Shown here: piece by piece, positions 28,068-36,068 of the stretch
Position numbering within the stretch: position 1 is the stretch's first letter
Layout of the letters: the number at the start of each line of letters is the position of its first letter
Assembly: GCF_031822435.1 (NCBI RefSeq)
Contig: NZ_JAVQLW010000001.1
Coordinates: forward strand, 753,501 to 817,500
Length of the DNA stretch: 64,000 bases
Reading direction: 5' to 3'
From: Paracoccus sp. MBLB3053
GTDB taxonomy: Bacteria; Pseudomonadota; Alphaproteobacteria; Rhodobacterales; Rhodobacteraceae
The notes under the pieces: generated by a model
The model's database searches: none
Told to the model about the DNA's origin: nothing
The model's input: only the letters and a program-made list of their open reading frames with translations
Translations under genes and position numbers: made by a program

Positions 28068-29008
28068 CTCTCCTCCTTCTTTCCTAGGTTCGGATCGGAT
28101 TGTTGGGCACTTACCGCGATGGCGGAAGTGCGGATTGCGGCAATTCTCCTTCTTCGCCCAGAGAGCCAAAGCAGGATGCCGCCGGAAATGATGACGAGCG
28201 CACCCAGCAGGGTCGATGCCCCGGGCACCTGGCCAAAGACCAGATAGCCGGCGATGCTGGCGAAAAGCAGTTGCAGGTAGACGACAGGTGCCAGGACCGA
28301 GGCGTCCGCGATCCGATGCGCCAAGGTGACAAGGCTGTGGGACATGCCACCGATCACACCGATCAGGCACATCAGCAGCACGATCGTCAAGCTGGAAGGC
28401 GTCTGCCATTGCGCGAATGCGAAGGGCGCAAGGCAGATCGTTGCTATCCCGCTGGCCCAGATCTGCTGGGTCGCGGTCGATTCCGCAGCGAGCTTGCGGC
28501 TGAAGATGAAATAGAACGAGGTGCAGCAACAGGCGGCAAGCGAAAACAGCATCGCCGGATGGAATTCCGCATTCCAAGGCGCAACGACGATGAGAACCCC
28601 CGCAAACCCCAGCAGGATGGCGGCAAACTGCATCGCGCCTACCCTCTCGCCCAGCATGGGCACGGCAAGCAGCGTCACCAGAACCGGGCTTGCGAACATG
28701 ATCGCGGTGACCGTGGTCAGTGGCAGGTAGCTGAGCCCGACGAAGTTCAGCGCCGTGCTGCCCAAGAGCGCAAGCGAGCGCAGAACCTGAAGCTTCGGGT
28801 TGATCGAGCGCAGGGCAGAGAACCCCTGCTTCGGCAGGACCGCCGCGAGCGTCACCGCAAGATGACCAAGATAGCGCACAAAGGCCACCTGCATGATCGC
28901 AAGTCCCGATCCGAGCAGCCATTTCGCCGTCGTGTCCTGTCCGGCAAACAGCATGACTGCCCCGGTCATCAGCATCATGCCCGTCAGATTGCCGCCCGCC
29001 TTCAACAA
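28064..29008 (-). CDS. DMT/EamA family transporter
   Basis: A 314-residue drug/metabolite transporter with ten predicted membrane segments in two EamA repeats (for example TTVTAIMFASPVLVTLLAVP and VYLQLLFASIAGYLVFGQVPG). The substrate is unknown; the genes around it suggest an exporter or importer of a sugar-acid metabolite. The start is uncertain: TTG at 29008 fits the 15-bp gap to the GntR gene, while an internal ATG ten codons later is also possible. It overlaps the FAH gene by 4 bp. Confidence 0.82.
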   Translation of the reverse strand: MLKAGGNLTGMMLMTGAVMLFAGQDTTAKWLLGSGLAIMQVAFVRYLGHLAVTLAAVLPKQGFSALRSINPKLQVLRSLALLGSTALNFVGLSYLPLTTVTAIMFASPVLVTLLAVPMLGERVGAMQFAAILLGFAGVLIVVAPWNAEFHPAMLFSLAACCCTSFYFIFSRKLAAESTATQQIWASGIATICLAPFAFAQWQTPSSLTIVLLMCLIGVIGGMSHSLVTLAHRIADASVLAPVVYLQLLFASIAGYLVFGQVPGASTLLGALVIISGGILLWLSGRRRRIAAIRTSAIAVSAQQSDPNLGKKEER

Positions 29009-29023
29009 TGTCTTTCGCCCCCG

Positions 29024-29698
29024 CTACGACTGCGCTTCATTTCCCAGCTCACGGAAATGGTCCTCGATATTGTCGATCATCGCACCAAGATGGGCGCCAA
29101 TCTCGGCCTTGATCGCGGGCACGTCGCGCGCGGAAAGTGCTGAGTGGATCGCCATGTGCTGGCGCAGGACCCGGTCGCGCGACAGCCTGCGACGGGCCGA
29201 CAGATAACGGGCACGCCACAGACGCGCCATGTAGGCGCCATGGGTTTCCGCAAGCGCCGCGTTATGCGAGGCGGCAACGATGGCCGAGTGGAACTGCATG
29301 TCCAGTTCGAACACGTCAAGCGTGTCAGCATCACCATAGATTTCTTCGATCCGGTCCTTCAGGGCGCCGATTGCCGCGATCTCGTCATCGGTGGCCTTGT
29401 GGCAGGCCAGTTCACCCGAAAGCAGTTCCAGCGCGTGCAGCACGCGGATCTGATCGATGATTTCTTCCAGTGAAGGATCGGCGACGATGGGGCTGCGCAA
29501 CGGTCGCAGCTGCACCAGCCCCTCCTTGGCCAGAATCCGGATCGCCTCGCGCATTGGGGTGCGAGAGACGCCCTGCCGTTCGGCATTGTCACGCTCCTTG
29601 ATGGGCGCGCCGGGGGGAAGATTGCCCCGCAGGATCTCCCGGCGCAGCTCATAGGCGATGGCCTCGGCCAAGCTATCCTCGGTCATCGCCCGGACCAT
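29024..29698 (-). CDS. GntR family (FCD subfamily) regulator, second of three
   Basis: A 224-residue GntR/FCD regulator. The winged helix occupies about residues 10-75 (AYELRREILRGNLPPGAPIKE ... SRTPMREAIRILAKEGLVQL), and the FCD domain has the ligand/metal motif ELDMQFHSAIVAAS. Lying inside the minus-strand operon that begins at 31385, it would be produced with the genes it controls; the TGGTATACCA palindromes in the 31386-31632 divergent promoter are its likely targets. It shares one base (TGATG) with the 2-hydroxyacid dehydrogenase stop. Confidence 0.85.
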   Translation of the reverse strand: MVRAMTEDSLAEAIAYELRREILRGNLPPGAPIKERDNAERQGVSRTPMREAIRILAKEGLVQLRPLRSPIVADPSLEEIIDQIRVLHALELLSGELACHKATDDEIAAIGALKDRIEEIYGDADTLDVFELDMQFHSAIVAASHNAALAETHGAYMARLWRARYLSARRRLSRDRVLRQHMAIHSALSARDVPAIKAEIGAHLGAMIDNIEDHFRELGNEAQS

Positions 29699-30639
29699 CA
29701 GTTCACCGGCGTCACGAGCGGCCGACCCGCCAGATGCGCGCGCACGTTCTGACGTTGCAGATCACCCATCGCCGCGCGCGTTTCGGCCGTGGCCGAACCG
29801 ACATGCGGAAGGATCGTCACATTGGGCATGGACAGGAAGCGGGCATCGATGTCGGGTTCGTTCAGGAAGACATCCAGCCCTGCGCCGCGCAGACGGCCGT
29901 TTTCCAGTGCGTCCAGCAGGGCTGCCTCGTCGATGACCGATCCGCGCGCGATGTTGACGATAATCCCGTCTGCCCCCAGCGCGTCGATCACTTCGGCCGA
30001 GACGAAGCCCACCGTATCGGGACCGCCGACCACGGCAATCACCAGATCATCCACGGAGCGCGCCAATTCGACCGGATCGGCGTGATAGGTCCAGTCTGCG
30101 GGCGCATCCTTGCGGCTGCGCGACTGGTAATGGATCTCGCATTTGAACGCCGCAAGCCGGTCGGCGATTTCACGTCCGATACGGCCCATGCCCAGAACGC
30201 CGACCTTGCGGCCGGACATCTTGCGGGCCAGCGGATAGGCTCCCTCGGCGGGCCAGTTGCCCGCCCGCATCCAGTTTTCGGACGCCGTCAGCTTGCGCGA
30301 TTCCATCACCAGAAGCGCGACAGCCAGATCGGCCACGTCATCGTTCAGAACATTCGGGGTATTCGTGACGCTGATGCCGCGTGCCGACGCGTCGCTGACA
30401 TTGATCGCATCATAGCCGACACCGAAATTGGCAATGAGCTTCAGACCGGGCAGCAGGTCCATGACCTGCCCGTCCAGCGCATGGTGGCCCTTGTAGGCAA
30501 GCGCCGTGACCGCCGCGCGTCCATCCTCGGGCAAGCCCGCGATCTGGGACAGATCGGCAAGCGGAACGGCCCCGAACTCATCGGCCAGTGCCTTCACGTC
30601 GATATCGGAATATTGGCCCACGGCCAAAACATTGGTCAT
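29698..30639 (-). CDS. D-isomer-specific 2-hydroxyacid dehydrogenase
   Basis: A 313-residue NAD(P)-dependent dehydrogenase of the glyoxylate/hydroxypyruvate reductase group. The nucleotide motif is VLGMGRIGREIA, and the catalytic Arg-Glu-His set lies in NIARGSVIDE, FLNEPDI and LPHVGSATAETR. The start is set at 30639 (MTNVLAVGQY), as the 20 extra residues of the longer frame overlap the SDR gene and look unconserved. In this operon it may reduce a keto acid such as hydroxypyruvate or glyoxylate produced from sugar-acid breakdown. Confidence 0.87.
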   Translation of the reverse strand: MTNVLAVGQYSDIDVKALADEFGAVPLADLSQIAGLPEDGRAAVTALAYKGHHALDGQVMDLLPGLKLIANFGVGYDAINVSDASARGISVTNTPNVLNDDVADLAVALLVMESRKLTASENWMRAGNWPAEGAYPLARKMSGRKVGVLGMGRIGREIADRLAAFKCEIHYQSRSRKDAPADWTYHADPVELARSVDDLVIAVVGGPDTVGFVSAEVIDALGADGIIVNIARGSVIDEAALLDALENGRLRGAGLDVFLNEPDIDARFLSMPNVTILPHVGSATAETRAAMGDLQRQNVRAHLAGRPLVTPVN

Positions 30640-30650
30640 GCCTCGTCCCC

Positions 30651-31385
30651 CTATCCGCGCCCGATATAGGGCATGTTGGTTGCCATCACGGTCAGCCATT
30701 GGACGTTCGCGCCGTCGGGCAGGTTAGCCATATGCCAGACCGAATCCGCGACCGTCGAAACGTCGATCACCGGCTCGACCTTGATCGAGCCGTCGGCCTG
30801 CGGCACGCCCTTGGTCATGGCCTCGGCCATATTTGTCAGAGCATTGCCGATATCCACCTGCCCGCAGGCAATGTTGAAGGCCCGCCCGTCCAGTGACAGC
30901 GTGCGGGTGAGACCCGTCACAGCATGTTTCGAAACGGTATAGGGAACCGATCCCGGACGCGGCACGTCTGCCGAAATCGATCCGTTATTGATGATCCGCC
31001 CGCCCATCGGATCCTGCCGGCGCATCTGCCGGAACGCGGCGCGGGCACAGAGGAACATGCCCGTGATGTTCACATCGGTCACGCGATGCCAATCTGCGAC
31101 CGAAATCTCGTCGATCAGGGTCGACGGCAACACCGCACCCGCATTGTTGAAAAGCAGGTCCAGCCGGCCCCAGGCTTCGGCCGCCCGAGCGAAGGCAGCA
31201 TCGACCGCCGCCTCGTCAGTTACGTCGCAAGGCAGGATCAGCGCGTTCGGATTGTCCTCGGCAGTTTCGCGCAGTGCGTCTTCGCGGCGCCCGATCAGCC
31301 CGACTGTCCAGCCCTCGATCAGGAAACGTCGGGCCGTGGCACGGCCCACGCCGCTGCCACCGCCGGTAATCAGGATATTCTTCAC
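30651..31385 (-). CDS. SDR family oxidoreductase
   Basis: A 244-residue short-chain dehydrogenase with TGGGSGVG at the N-terminus, NNAG in the middle and the catalytic YTVSK. Start is GTG at 31385 with AGGAAG 5 bases upstream. The C-terminus (VQWLTVMATNMPYIGRG) is typical of a group of SDRs found in sugar-acid operons. It is the first gene of the minus-strand operon 31385-27225 and faces the KdaD gene across a 247-bp promoter region rich in palindromes. Confidence 0.83.
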   Translation of the reverse strand: MKNILITGGGSGVGRATARRFLIEGWTVGLIGRREDALRETAEDNPNALILPCDVTDEAAVDAAFARAAEAWGRLDLLFNNAGAVLPSTLIDEISVADWHRVTDVNITGMFLCARAAFRQMRRQDPMGGRIINNGSISADVPRPGSVPYTVSKHAVTGLTRTLSLDGRAFNIACGQVDIGNALTNMAEAMTKGVPQADGSIKVEPVIDVSTVADSVWHMANLPDGANVQWLTVMATNMPYIGRG

Positions 31386-31483
31386 GTCTTTCTTCCTCCC
31401 TAAAGATAGCCGTCAATGTTGTCGCGCGGCGCGCCCTGCCGGTCAAACGGGTTGCCGAGCCGATCCTGCGACCGGAATTCCTG

Positions 31484-31524
31484 CCGGTACCGCGAGCGCG
31501 CTGAGCCAGCGATCGCGGTACCGG
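31484..31524. repeat. 12-bp perfect inverted repeat with GGTACC cores
   Basis: CCGGTACCGCGA (31484-31495) and its exact reverse complement (31513-31524) are separated by 17 bases in the divergent SDR/KdaD promoter region. Each arm itself holds the palindrome CGGTACCG. It may be a regulator-binding pair or form a cruciform or RNA hairpin. Confidence 0.7.
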
Positions 31525-31539
31525 ACATATTCGCCAACT

Positions 31540-31549
31540 TGGTATACCA
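31540..31549. promoter_or_regulatory. GntR-type operator TGGTATACCA, copy 1
   Basis: A perfect 10-bp palindrome in the form expected for GntR/FadR-family sites (TGGTNNACCA). An identical copy lies 54 bp downstream (centre to centre), so the pair brackets the divergent promoters of the SDR operon and the KdaD gene. Confidence 0.65.
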
Positions 31550-31593
31550 GGACCGTTCGGGGGGGAAGGGGCCAGCTTGCACCTTCGGAGAAA

Positions 31594-31603
31594 TGGTATA
31601 CCA
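31594..31603. promoter_or_regulatory. GntR-type operator TGGTATACCA, copy 2
   Basis: Second perfect copy of TGGTATACCA, ending 29 bp before the KdaD start codon, close to where the transcription start would be. Likely recognised by the GntR protein encoded at 29024-29698. Confidence 0.65.
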
Positions 31604-31632
31604 TCCGCGACAAATTTAACGAGGAGGCCATC

Positions 31633-32544
31633 ATGGCTAAATACGAGGGCATCTGGCCTGTTGCACCGGTTTCGTTCAACGATGACGGTTCGGTCGATTA
31701 CGAGGGCATGCGGCGCATCCTGGACTGCATGATCGATCAGGGCGTCGACGGCATCTGCATTCTTGCCAACTTCTCCGAACAGTTCCTGATTTCGGATGCC
31801 GAACGCGAAGCGCTGACCCGGCTTTCGCTGGAACATGTCGCGGGCCGCGTGCCGGTCATCGTGACGATCAGCCATTACTCGACCCCGATCGTGGTCGAAC
31901 GCGCCCAGCTTGCCAAGGATCTCGGCGCGGCGATGGTCATGATGATGCCCCCCTATCACGGCGCGCTGCTCAAGGGCACAGCCGAGCAGACCTTCGAGCA
32001 ATTCGCCCGCGTCGGCGATGTCGGCATCCCGATCATGATCCAGGACGCGCCGCTGTCGGGGGTCGACCTGCCTGTGCCGCTTTTGGTGCGCATGGCCAAC
32101 GAAATCGAGATGGTGAAGCTTTTCAAGATCGAGTGCCCCCGTGCGGCCTCGAAGCTGCGCGCGCTGATTGCCGAAGGCGGCGATGCGATCGAGGGACCCT
32201 TCGACGGAGAGGAAGCCATTACCCTGCTTGCCGACCTCGATGCGGGCGCGACCGGCACCATGACTTCGGCCATGATCCCTGACCAGATCAAGCCGGTGCT
32301 GACCCATTGGAAGGCGGGCGACCGCGCCGCTGCGACCGCCGCCTATGCCCGCATCCTGCCGGCCGTGAACCATGAAAACCGCCAGTGCGGATTCCTTTCG
32401 GCCAAGGCCGTCATGGTCGAGGGTGGTGTCATCAAATCCGAATTCAGCCGCCATCCGATCCCGGCGCTGCATCCGGCGACCCGCGCCATGCTGCTGGATC
32501 TCGTCCGCCCGCTGGACCCGGTCGCGCTCAACTGGGGCAAGTGA
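31633..32544 (+). CDS. dihydrodipicolinate synthase family; probable L-2-keto-3-deoxyarabonate dehydratase
   Basis: A 303-residue DapA-superfamily TIM barrel. The Schiff-base lysine lies in VKLFKIECP and the family tyrosine in MMPPYHGALL. The segment GICILANFSEQFLISDAERE and the ending ENRQCG ... EGGVIKSEFSRHP closely recall the L-2-keto-3-deoxyarabonate dehydratase of Azospirillum (EC 4.2.1.43), which makes 2-oxoglutarate semialdehyde. That would supply the arabinose step missing from the chvE operon. The ATG at 31633 has GAGGAGG upstream; the longer frame from 30988 is not coding. KDG aldolase or related activity is the alternative. Confidence 0.8.
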   Translation: MAKYEGIWPVAPVSFNDDGSVDYEGMRRILDCMIDQGVDGICILANFSEQFLISDAEREALTRLSLEHVAGRVPVIVTISHYSTPIVVERAQLAKDLGAAMVMMMPPYHGALLKGTAEQTFEQFARVGDVGIPIMIQDAPLSGVDLPVPLLVRMANEIEMVKLFKIECPRAASKLRALIAEGGDAIEGPFDGEEAITLLADLDAGATGTMTSAMIPDQIKPVLTHWKAGDRAAATAAYARILPAVNHENRQCGFLSAKAVMVEGGVIKSEFSRHPIPALHPATRAMLLDLVRPLDPVALNWGK

Positions 32545-32551
32545 CAATCGC

Positions 32552-32576
32552 GCCCGGCCGTCAATTGCGGCCGGGC
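32552..32576 (+). terminator. GC hairpin after the KdaD gene
   Basis: A perfect 9-bp stem (32552-32560 with 32568-32576) with a 7-base loop lies 8 bp after the stop. The T-run is poor (ATTCACG), so termination may be partial or Rho-assisted. Confidence 0.55.
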
Positions 32577-32601
32577 ATTCACGAAGCACTGGCGTGGCGA
32601 T

Positions 32602-32619
32602 TTGCAGCAATGTATACAT
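32602..32619 (+). promoter_or_regulatory. denD promoter region with operator ATGTATACAT
   Basis: A TTGCAG minus-35-like hexamer (32602-32607) is followed two bases later by the perfect palindrome ATGTATACAT (32610-32619), the same arrangement as before tctC. The start codon of the DenD-like gene is 33 bp further on. Confidence 0.55.
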
Positions 32620-32652
32620 AACTCGACCGATACTGGGGAGGAGAGGTCGAGT

Positions 32653-33630
32653 ATGAAACTTTTGATCATCGGCGCGGCAGGAATGGTTGGCCGCAGGCTT
32701 GCCGAAACCATCCTGAAAACCGGCCAACTGGGCAAGAACTCTGTGGATGCACTGATGGCATTCGACGTGGTTCCGGCCCAGCTGTCTTCGTCCGCTACCG
32801 TTGCGGTAACGGTAAGTTCCGGCGATATTTCCAACCGCGCCACTGTCGATGAACTGGTCGCGGAACGCCCCGACGTGATCTTTCACCTTGCCGCAATCGT
32901 CTCGGGCGAGGCCGAGGCGGATTTCGACAAGGGCTATGCCATCAACATGGACGGGACGCGCCACCTTTTCGAAGCGATCCGCGCGCAAGGCCCCGATTAC
33001 CATCCGCGTGTTGTCTATACCTCATCGATCGCGGTATTTGGGGCGCCTTTCGAGGAAAAGATCACAGACACCTTCATCACCGCGCCGATGACCAGCTATG
33101 GCGCGCAGAAGATGATCGGTGAGCTTTTGCTGAACGACTACACCCGCAAAGGTTTCTTCGACGGTGTCGGCATCCGACTGCCGACCATCGTCGTGCGGCC
33201 CGGCAAGCCAAACAAGGCCGCCTCGGGCTTCTTCTCGGGCATCATCCGGGAACCGCTGGCCGGGCTGGACGCCGAACTTCCGGTCGAAGACGATGTACGC
33301 CACTGGTTCGCCAGCCCGGACGCCGCAGTGGGGTTTCTTTTGCATGCCGCGACCATGGACACCGCGCAACTTGGCGTCCGACGCTGCCTGACGATGCCCG
33401 GTTTGTGCCTGTCGATTGCCGAAGTACTCGACGCCTTGCGAGAGGTCGCGGGCGGGGATGCGATCTCGCATGTGAAACGGGTTCCGAACCAGACCATCCG
33501 CGACATCGTGGCGGGCTGGCCGCAGGATTTTGCGCCCGATCGCGCCCTTGCCGCAGGCTTCACGGCCGATCCGGATTTTCAGTCAATCATCCGGGCCCAT
33601 ATCCGCGACACCGCCGATGCCTCAGGCTGA
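32653..33630 (+). CDS. NAD-dependent epimerase/dehydratase family, DenD-like D-erythronate dehydrogenase
   Basis: A 325-residue extended SDR. It begins with KLLIIGAAGMVGRRLAETIL, has the serine of TSSIAVFGAPF and the YGAQK catalytic motif, and the EDDVRHWFASPDAAVGFLLHA block found in DenD (D-erythronate dehydrogenase, which makes 2-oxo-tetronate). The ATG at 32653 follows GGAGAGG. A UxuD/uronate-type dehydrogenase is an alternative. The stop overlaps the start of the next GntR gene. If DenD, its product would be used by the OtnI-like enzyme at 26416. Confidence 0.8.
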   Translation: MKLLIIGAAGMVGRRLAETILKTGQLGKNSVDALMAFDVVPAQLSSSATVAVTVSSGDISNRATVDELVAERPDVIFHLAAIVSGEAEADFDKGYAINMDGTRHLFEAIRAQGPDYHPRVVYTSSIAVFGAPFEEKITDTFITAPMTSYGAQKMIGELLLNDYTRKGFFDGVGIRLPTIVVRPGKPNKAASGFFSGIIREPLAGLDAELPVEDDVRHWFASPDAAVGFLLHAATMDTAQLGVRRCLTMPGLCLSIAEVLDALREVAGGDAISHVKRVPNQTIRDIVAGWPQDFAPDRALAAGFTADPDFQSIIRAHIRDTADASG

Positions 33631-34360
33631 GCCGCCTTTCGCCCGGCGGGGCAAGGGCCGGACAAGCCGTTCGATTCCCAGCTTGCATGGCGTGACCGAG
33701 ATGGCCGCCCGCGAACGCGCCTATCACGACTTGCGCTATCGTATTCTGACCGGGCGCCTTGCACCTGGCACCACGCTTCTGGAAACCGAGCTTGCCGGTC
33801 TTTTGTCACTTTCGCGCACCCCCGTGCGCGAAGCCGTCATCAAGCTCGAGGAAGAGGGCCTGGTCGAGGTTCGTCCGCGGCACGGCGTAACGGTCAAGGC
33901 CCTGTCCTTGCAGGATTTCGCAAACATCCTTGATGTTTTTTCGGCGCTCGAGGTTCGGGCATTCGAGCTCACCGCCGAGCGTGGCCTGACAAACGAACAG
34001 GCGGGGCTGCTGGGGCGGATGCTTGATGACATGGAAATTGCGACTGCATCGGGCGATATCGCCCGATGGTCCGATCTCGACGACGAGTTCCATTCCGAGG
34101 TTGTTGGGCTTTGCGGAAACCAGAGGCTGCAAAGCGCGCTCAACGCCTTCTGGGGGCAGCAATACCGGGCACGAATGATGATCTTGCCCTTGCGTCCGCT
34201 ACCTGATGAATCGAATAGCGAACATCGTCACACATTCGAGGCGCTGCTCGCCAAGGACCGGGCGCTGACCCGATCCCGGCATAATGCGCACAGGGACCGG
34301 GCCGACAAACAGCAGCTCGAGTTGCTGCGACGCTCGCTGGGGAGCAGCGGGCTGGCCTGA
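33617..34360 (+). CDS. GntR family (FCD subfamily) regulator, third of three
   Basis: A 247-residue GntR/FCD regulator with the start at 33617, which overlaps the denD stop; an ATG at 33701 would give 219 residues and still include the whole winged helix (AYHDLRYRILTGRLAPGTTL ... SRTPVREAVIKLEEEGLVEV). The FCD domain contains DLDDEFHSEVVGLCGNQRL. Co-transcription with the DenD-like gene and the ATGTATACAT palindrome upstream of both suggest autoregulation and control of the denD unit. Confidence 0.83.
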   Translation: MPQAEPPFARRGKGRTSRSIPSLHGVTEMAARERAYHDLRYRILTGRLAPGTTLLETELAGLLSLSRTPVREAVIKLEEEGLVEVRPRHGVTVKALSLQDFANILDVFSALEVRAFELTAERGLTNEQAGLLGRMLDDMEIATASGDIARWSDLDDEFHSEVVGLCGNQRLQSALNAFWGQQYRARMMILPLRPLPDESNSEHRHTFEALLAKDRALTRSRHNAHRDRADKQQLELLRRSLGSSGLA

Positions 34361-34388
34361 CATTATCACGAGCACTTTGGGAGGAGTC

Positions 34389-35123
34389 ATGAACCAGATC
34401 GATCTGAACGGCCGCCTCGCGGTCATCACCGGCGGCGCGCAGGGCATCGGCTATGCGGTGGCCGAACGCTTCGTCGCAAGCGGGGCGCGCGTCATCCTGT
34501 GGGATCGCGACGGGGCGGCCGCCGAACGAGCCGCCAGAACATTGGGCGAAGCCGCCTCGGCCCGGCAGGTCGAACTGAGTGTCGACGCCGAGATCGAGGC
34601 CGCGGCGGCCGAGGCTGGCGCCGTCGACATTCTTGTCAACAATGCCGGGATTACCGGTGGAAACGGCAAGACCTGGGAGCTGGACCCAACGACCTGGCGC
34701 CAGGTGATCGAGGTCAACCTGAACGCCCCCTATGTCGCCTGCCGCGCACTGGTTCCCGGCATGATCGAGCGCGGCTATGGCCGTATCGTCAACGTGGCCT
34801 CGATCGCCGCCAAGGAGGGCAACCCCAACGCCGCGCATTACTCGGCGTCGAAGGCAGGGCTGATTGCGCTGACGAAATCATTGGGCAAGGAACTGGCCGG
34901 AACCGGGGTGATCGTCAACGCCATAACCCCGGCCGCCGCCCGGACGCCGATCTTCGATCAGATGACGCAGGAACATATCGACTACATGCTTTCGAAGATT
35001 CCGATGAACCGTTTCCTTGAACCCGCCGAGGCCGCGTCCCTGGTCGCCTGGCTGGCGTCCGAGGATTGCGCCTTTTCTACTGGCGCGGTCTTTGACATCT
35101 CGGGCGGTCGCGCGACCTACTAG
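34389..35123 (+). CDS. SDR family oxidoreductase
   Basis: A 244-residue classical SDR: TGGAQGIG nucleotide motif, NNAG, and YSASK catalytic motif. The sequence resembles SDRs that oxidise 2-keto-3-deoxy sugar acids (L-rhamnonate/L-fuconate routes) as well as 3-oxoacyl reductases. If it makes a 2,4-diketo-3-deoxy acid, the FAH-family enzyme at 27225 would be the next step. The start is preceded by CTTTGGGAGGAG, the same leader found before two ABC transporter genes on the opposite strand. Confidence 0.83.
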   Translation: MNQIDLNGRLAVITGGAQGIGYAVAERFVASGARVILWDRDGAAAERAARTLGEAASARQVELSVDAEIEAAAAEAGAVDILVNNAGITGGNGKTWELDPTTWRQVIEVNLNAPYVACRALVPGMIERGYGRIVNVASIAAKEGNPNAAHYSASKAGLIALTKSLGKELAGTGVIVNAITPAAARTPIFDQMTQEHIDYMLSKIPMNRFLEPAEAASLVAWLASEDCAFSTGAVFDISGGRATY

Positions 35124-35141
35124 CCCACCGACGAAAAGCAG

Positions 35142-35168
35142 AAGGGCCCGCTTCGGCGGGCCCTTTTC
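35142..35168. terminator. bidirectional Rho-independent terminator
   Basis: A 10-bp GC stem (35142-35151 with 35156-35165) with a TTCG tetraloop and TTTTC after it on the plus strand, and a matching CTTTTC on the minus strand side. It serves the plus-strand SDR and the minus-strand ABC permease operon that converge here. Confidence 0.85.
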
Positions 35169-35186
35169 AATGTGACGCGGCCAGTT

Positions 35187-36068
35187 TCACTCCTTCACCG
35201 CACCCGTCATCGAGCTCACATAATAGTCGACGAAGAAGGAATAGAGGATCACCACCGGCAACGATCCCAGCAGCGCCCCGCTCATCAGTGCGCCCCATTC
35301 ATAGATGTCGCCCCGCACCAGCTCGGTCAAGACGCCCACCGGGATGGTCTTGTTCTCGGAACTGGAAATGAAAGTCAGCGCATAGATGAATTCGTTCCAG
35401 GATAACGTGAAGGCAAAAATCCCTGCCGAAATCAGCCCCGGCACGGCCAGGGGCAGCACGATCTTGGTCAGGATCTGCCAACGCGTCGCTCCATCGACCA
35501 GCGCCGATTCCTCAAGCTCATAGGGAATCGAACGGAAGTAACCCATCAGAAGCCAGGTGCAGAACGGGATGAGAAAGGTCGGATAGGTCAGGATCAGCGC
35601 AAGCTTGCTGTCGAAGATGCCAAGCTGAAAGACGATGACCGACAGCGGGATGAACAGGATCGAGGGTGGCACCAGATAGGCCAGAAAGATCAGCAGCCCC
35701 GTGATCCGCGCGCCGCGAAAGCGCAAGCGCTCGATCGCATAGGCGGCAAAGACCGAGGCCGCCAGCGACAGGAAAGTCGCAAACACCGCCACGATCAGGG
35801 TATTCCACAACCATCCCGGATAGCTGGTCTCGAACAGCAGGTATTTCATGTGCTGAAGCGTCGGCCCCACCACCCAGAACGGGCTGTGGTTCTGGTAGTC
35901 AGTCAACTGCGCGTTCGGCTTCACTGCCGTGATCGCCATCCAGTAGAACGGGAACAGCAGCACGAAGATGAAGCAGGCCAGCGGCAACCAGACCAGGATG
36001 ATCTTGCGGCCGCGGCTTTCGAACTGGTCCATGCCCTCGTGATCGTCGGTAACGGTCTGGTTGGCCAT
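35187..36068 (-). CDS. carbohydrate ABC transporter permease (MalG type)
   Basis: A 293-residue CUT1-family inner-membrane permease with six membrane segments and the EAA loop ELEESALVDGATRWQILTKIVLPLAVPG that contacts the ATPase. The start was fixed at 36068 (MANQTVTDDHEG), which gives a TGATG junction with the other permease; the longer frame reaching 36698 is a shadow of that gene. It is the last gene of the ABC operon. Confidence 0.92.
   Translation of the reverse strand: MANQTVTDDHEGMDQFESRGRKIILVWLPLACFIFVLLFPFYWMAITAVKPNAQLTDYQNHSPFWVVGPTLQHMKYLLFETSYPGWLWNTLIVAVFATFLSLAASVFAAYAIERLRFRGARITGLLIFLAYLVPPSILFIPLSVIVFQLGIFDSKLALILTYPTFLIPFCTWLLMGYFRSIPYELEESALVDGATRWQILTKIVLPLAVPGLISAGIFAFTLSWNEFIYALTFISSSENKTIPVGVLTELVRGDIYEWGALMSGALLGSLPVVILYSFFVDYYVSSMTGAVKE

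Noticed and set aside
28068..28922. N-terminal extension of the FAH gene to 565 residues
   Set aside because: It is an out-of-frame reading of the DMT transporter gene on the same strand; FAH proteins start at MKLLRYGPEG here.
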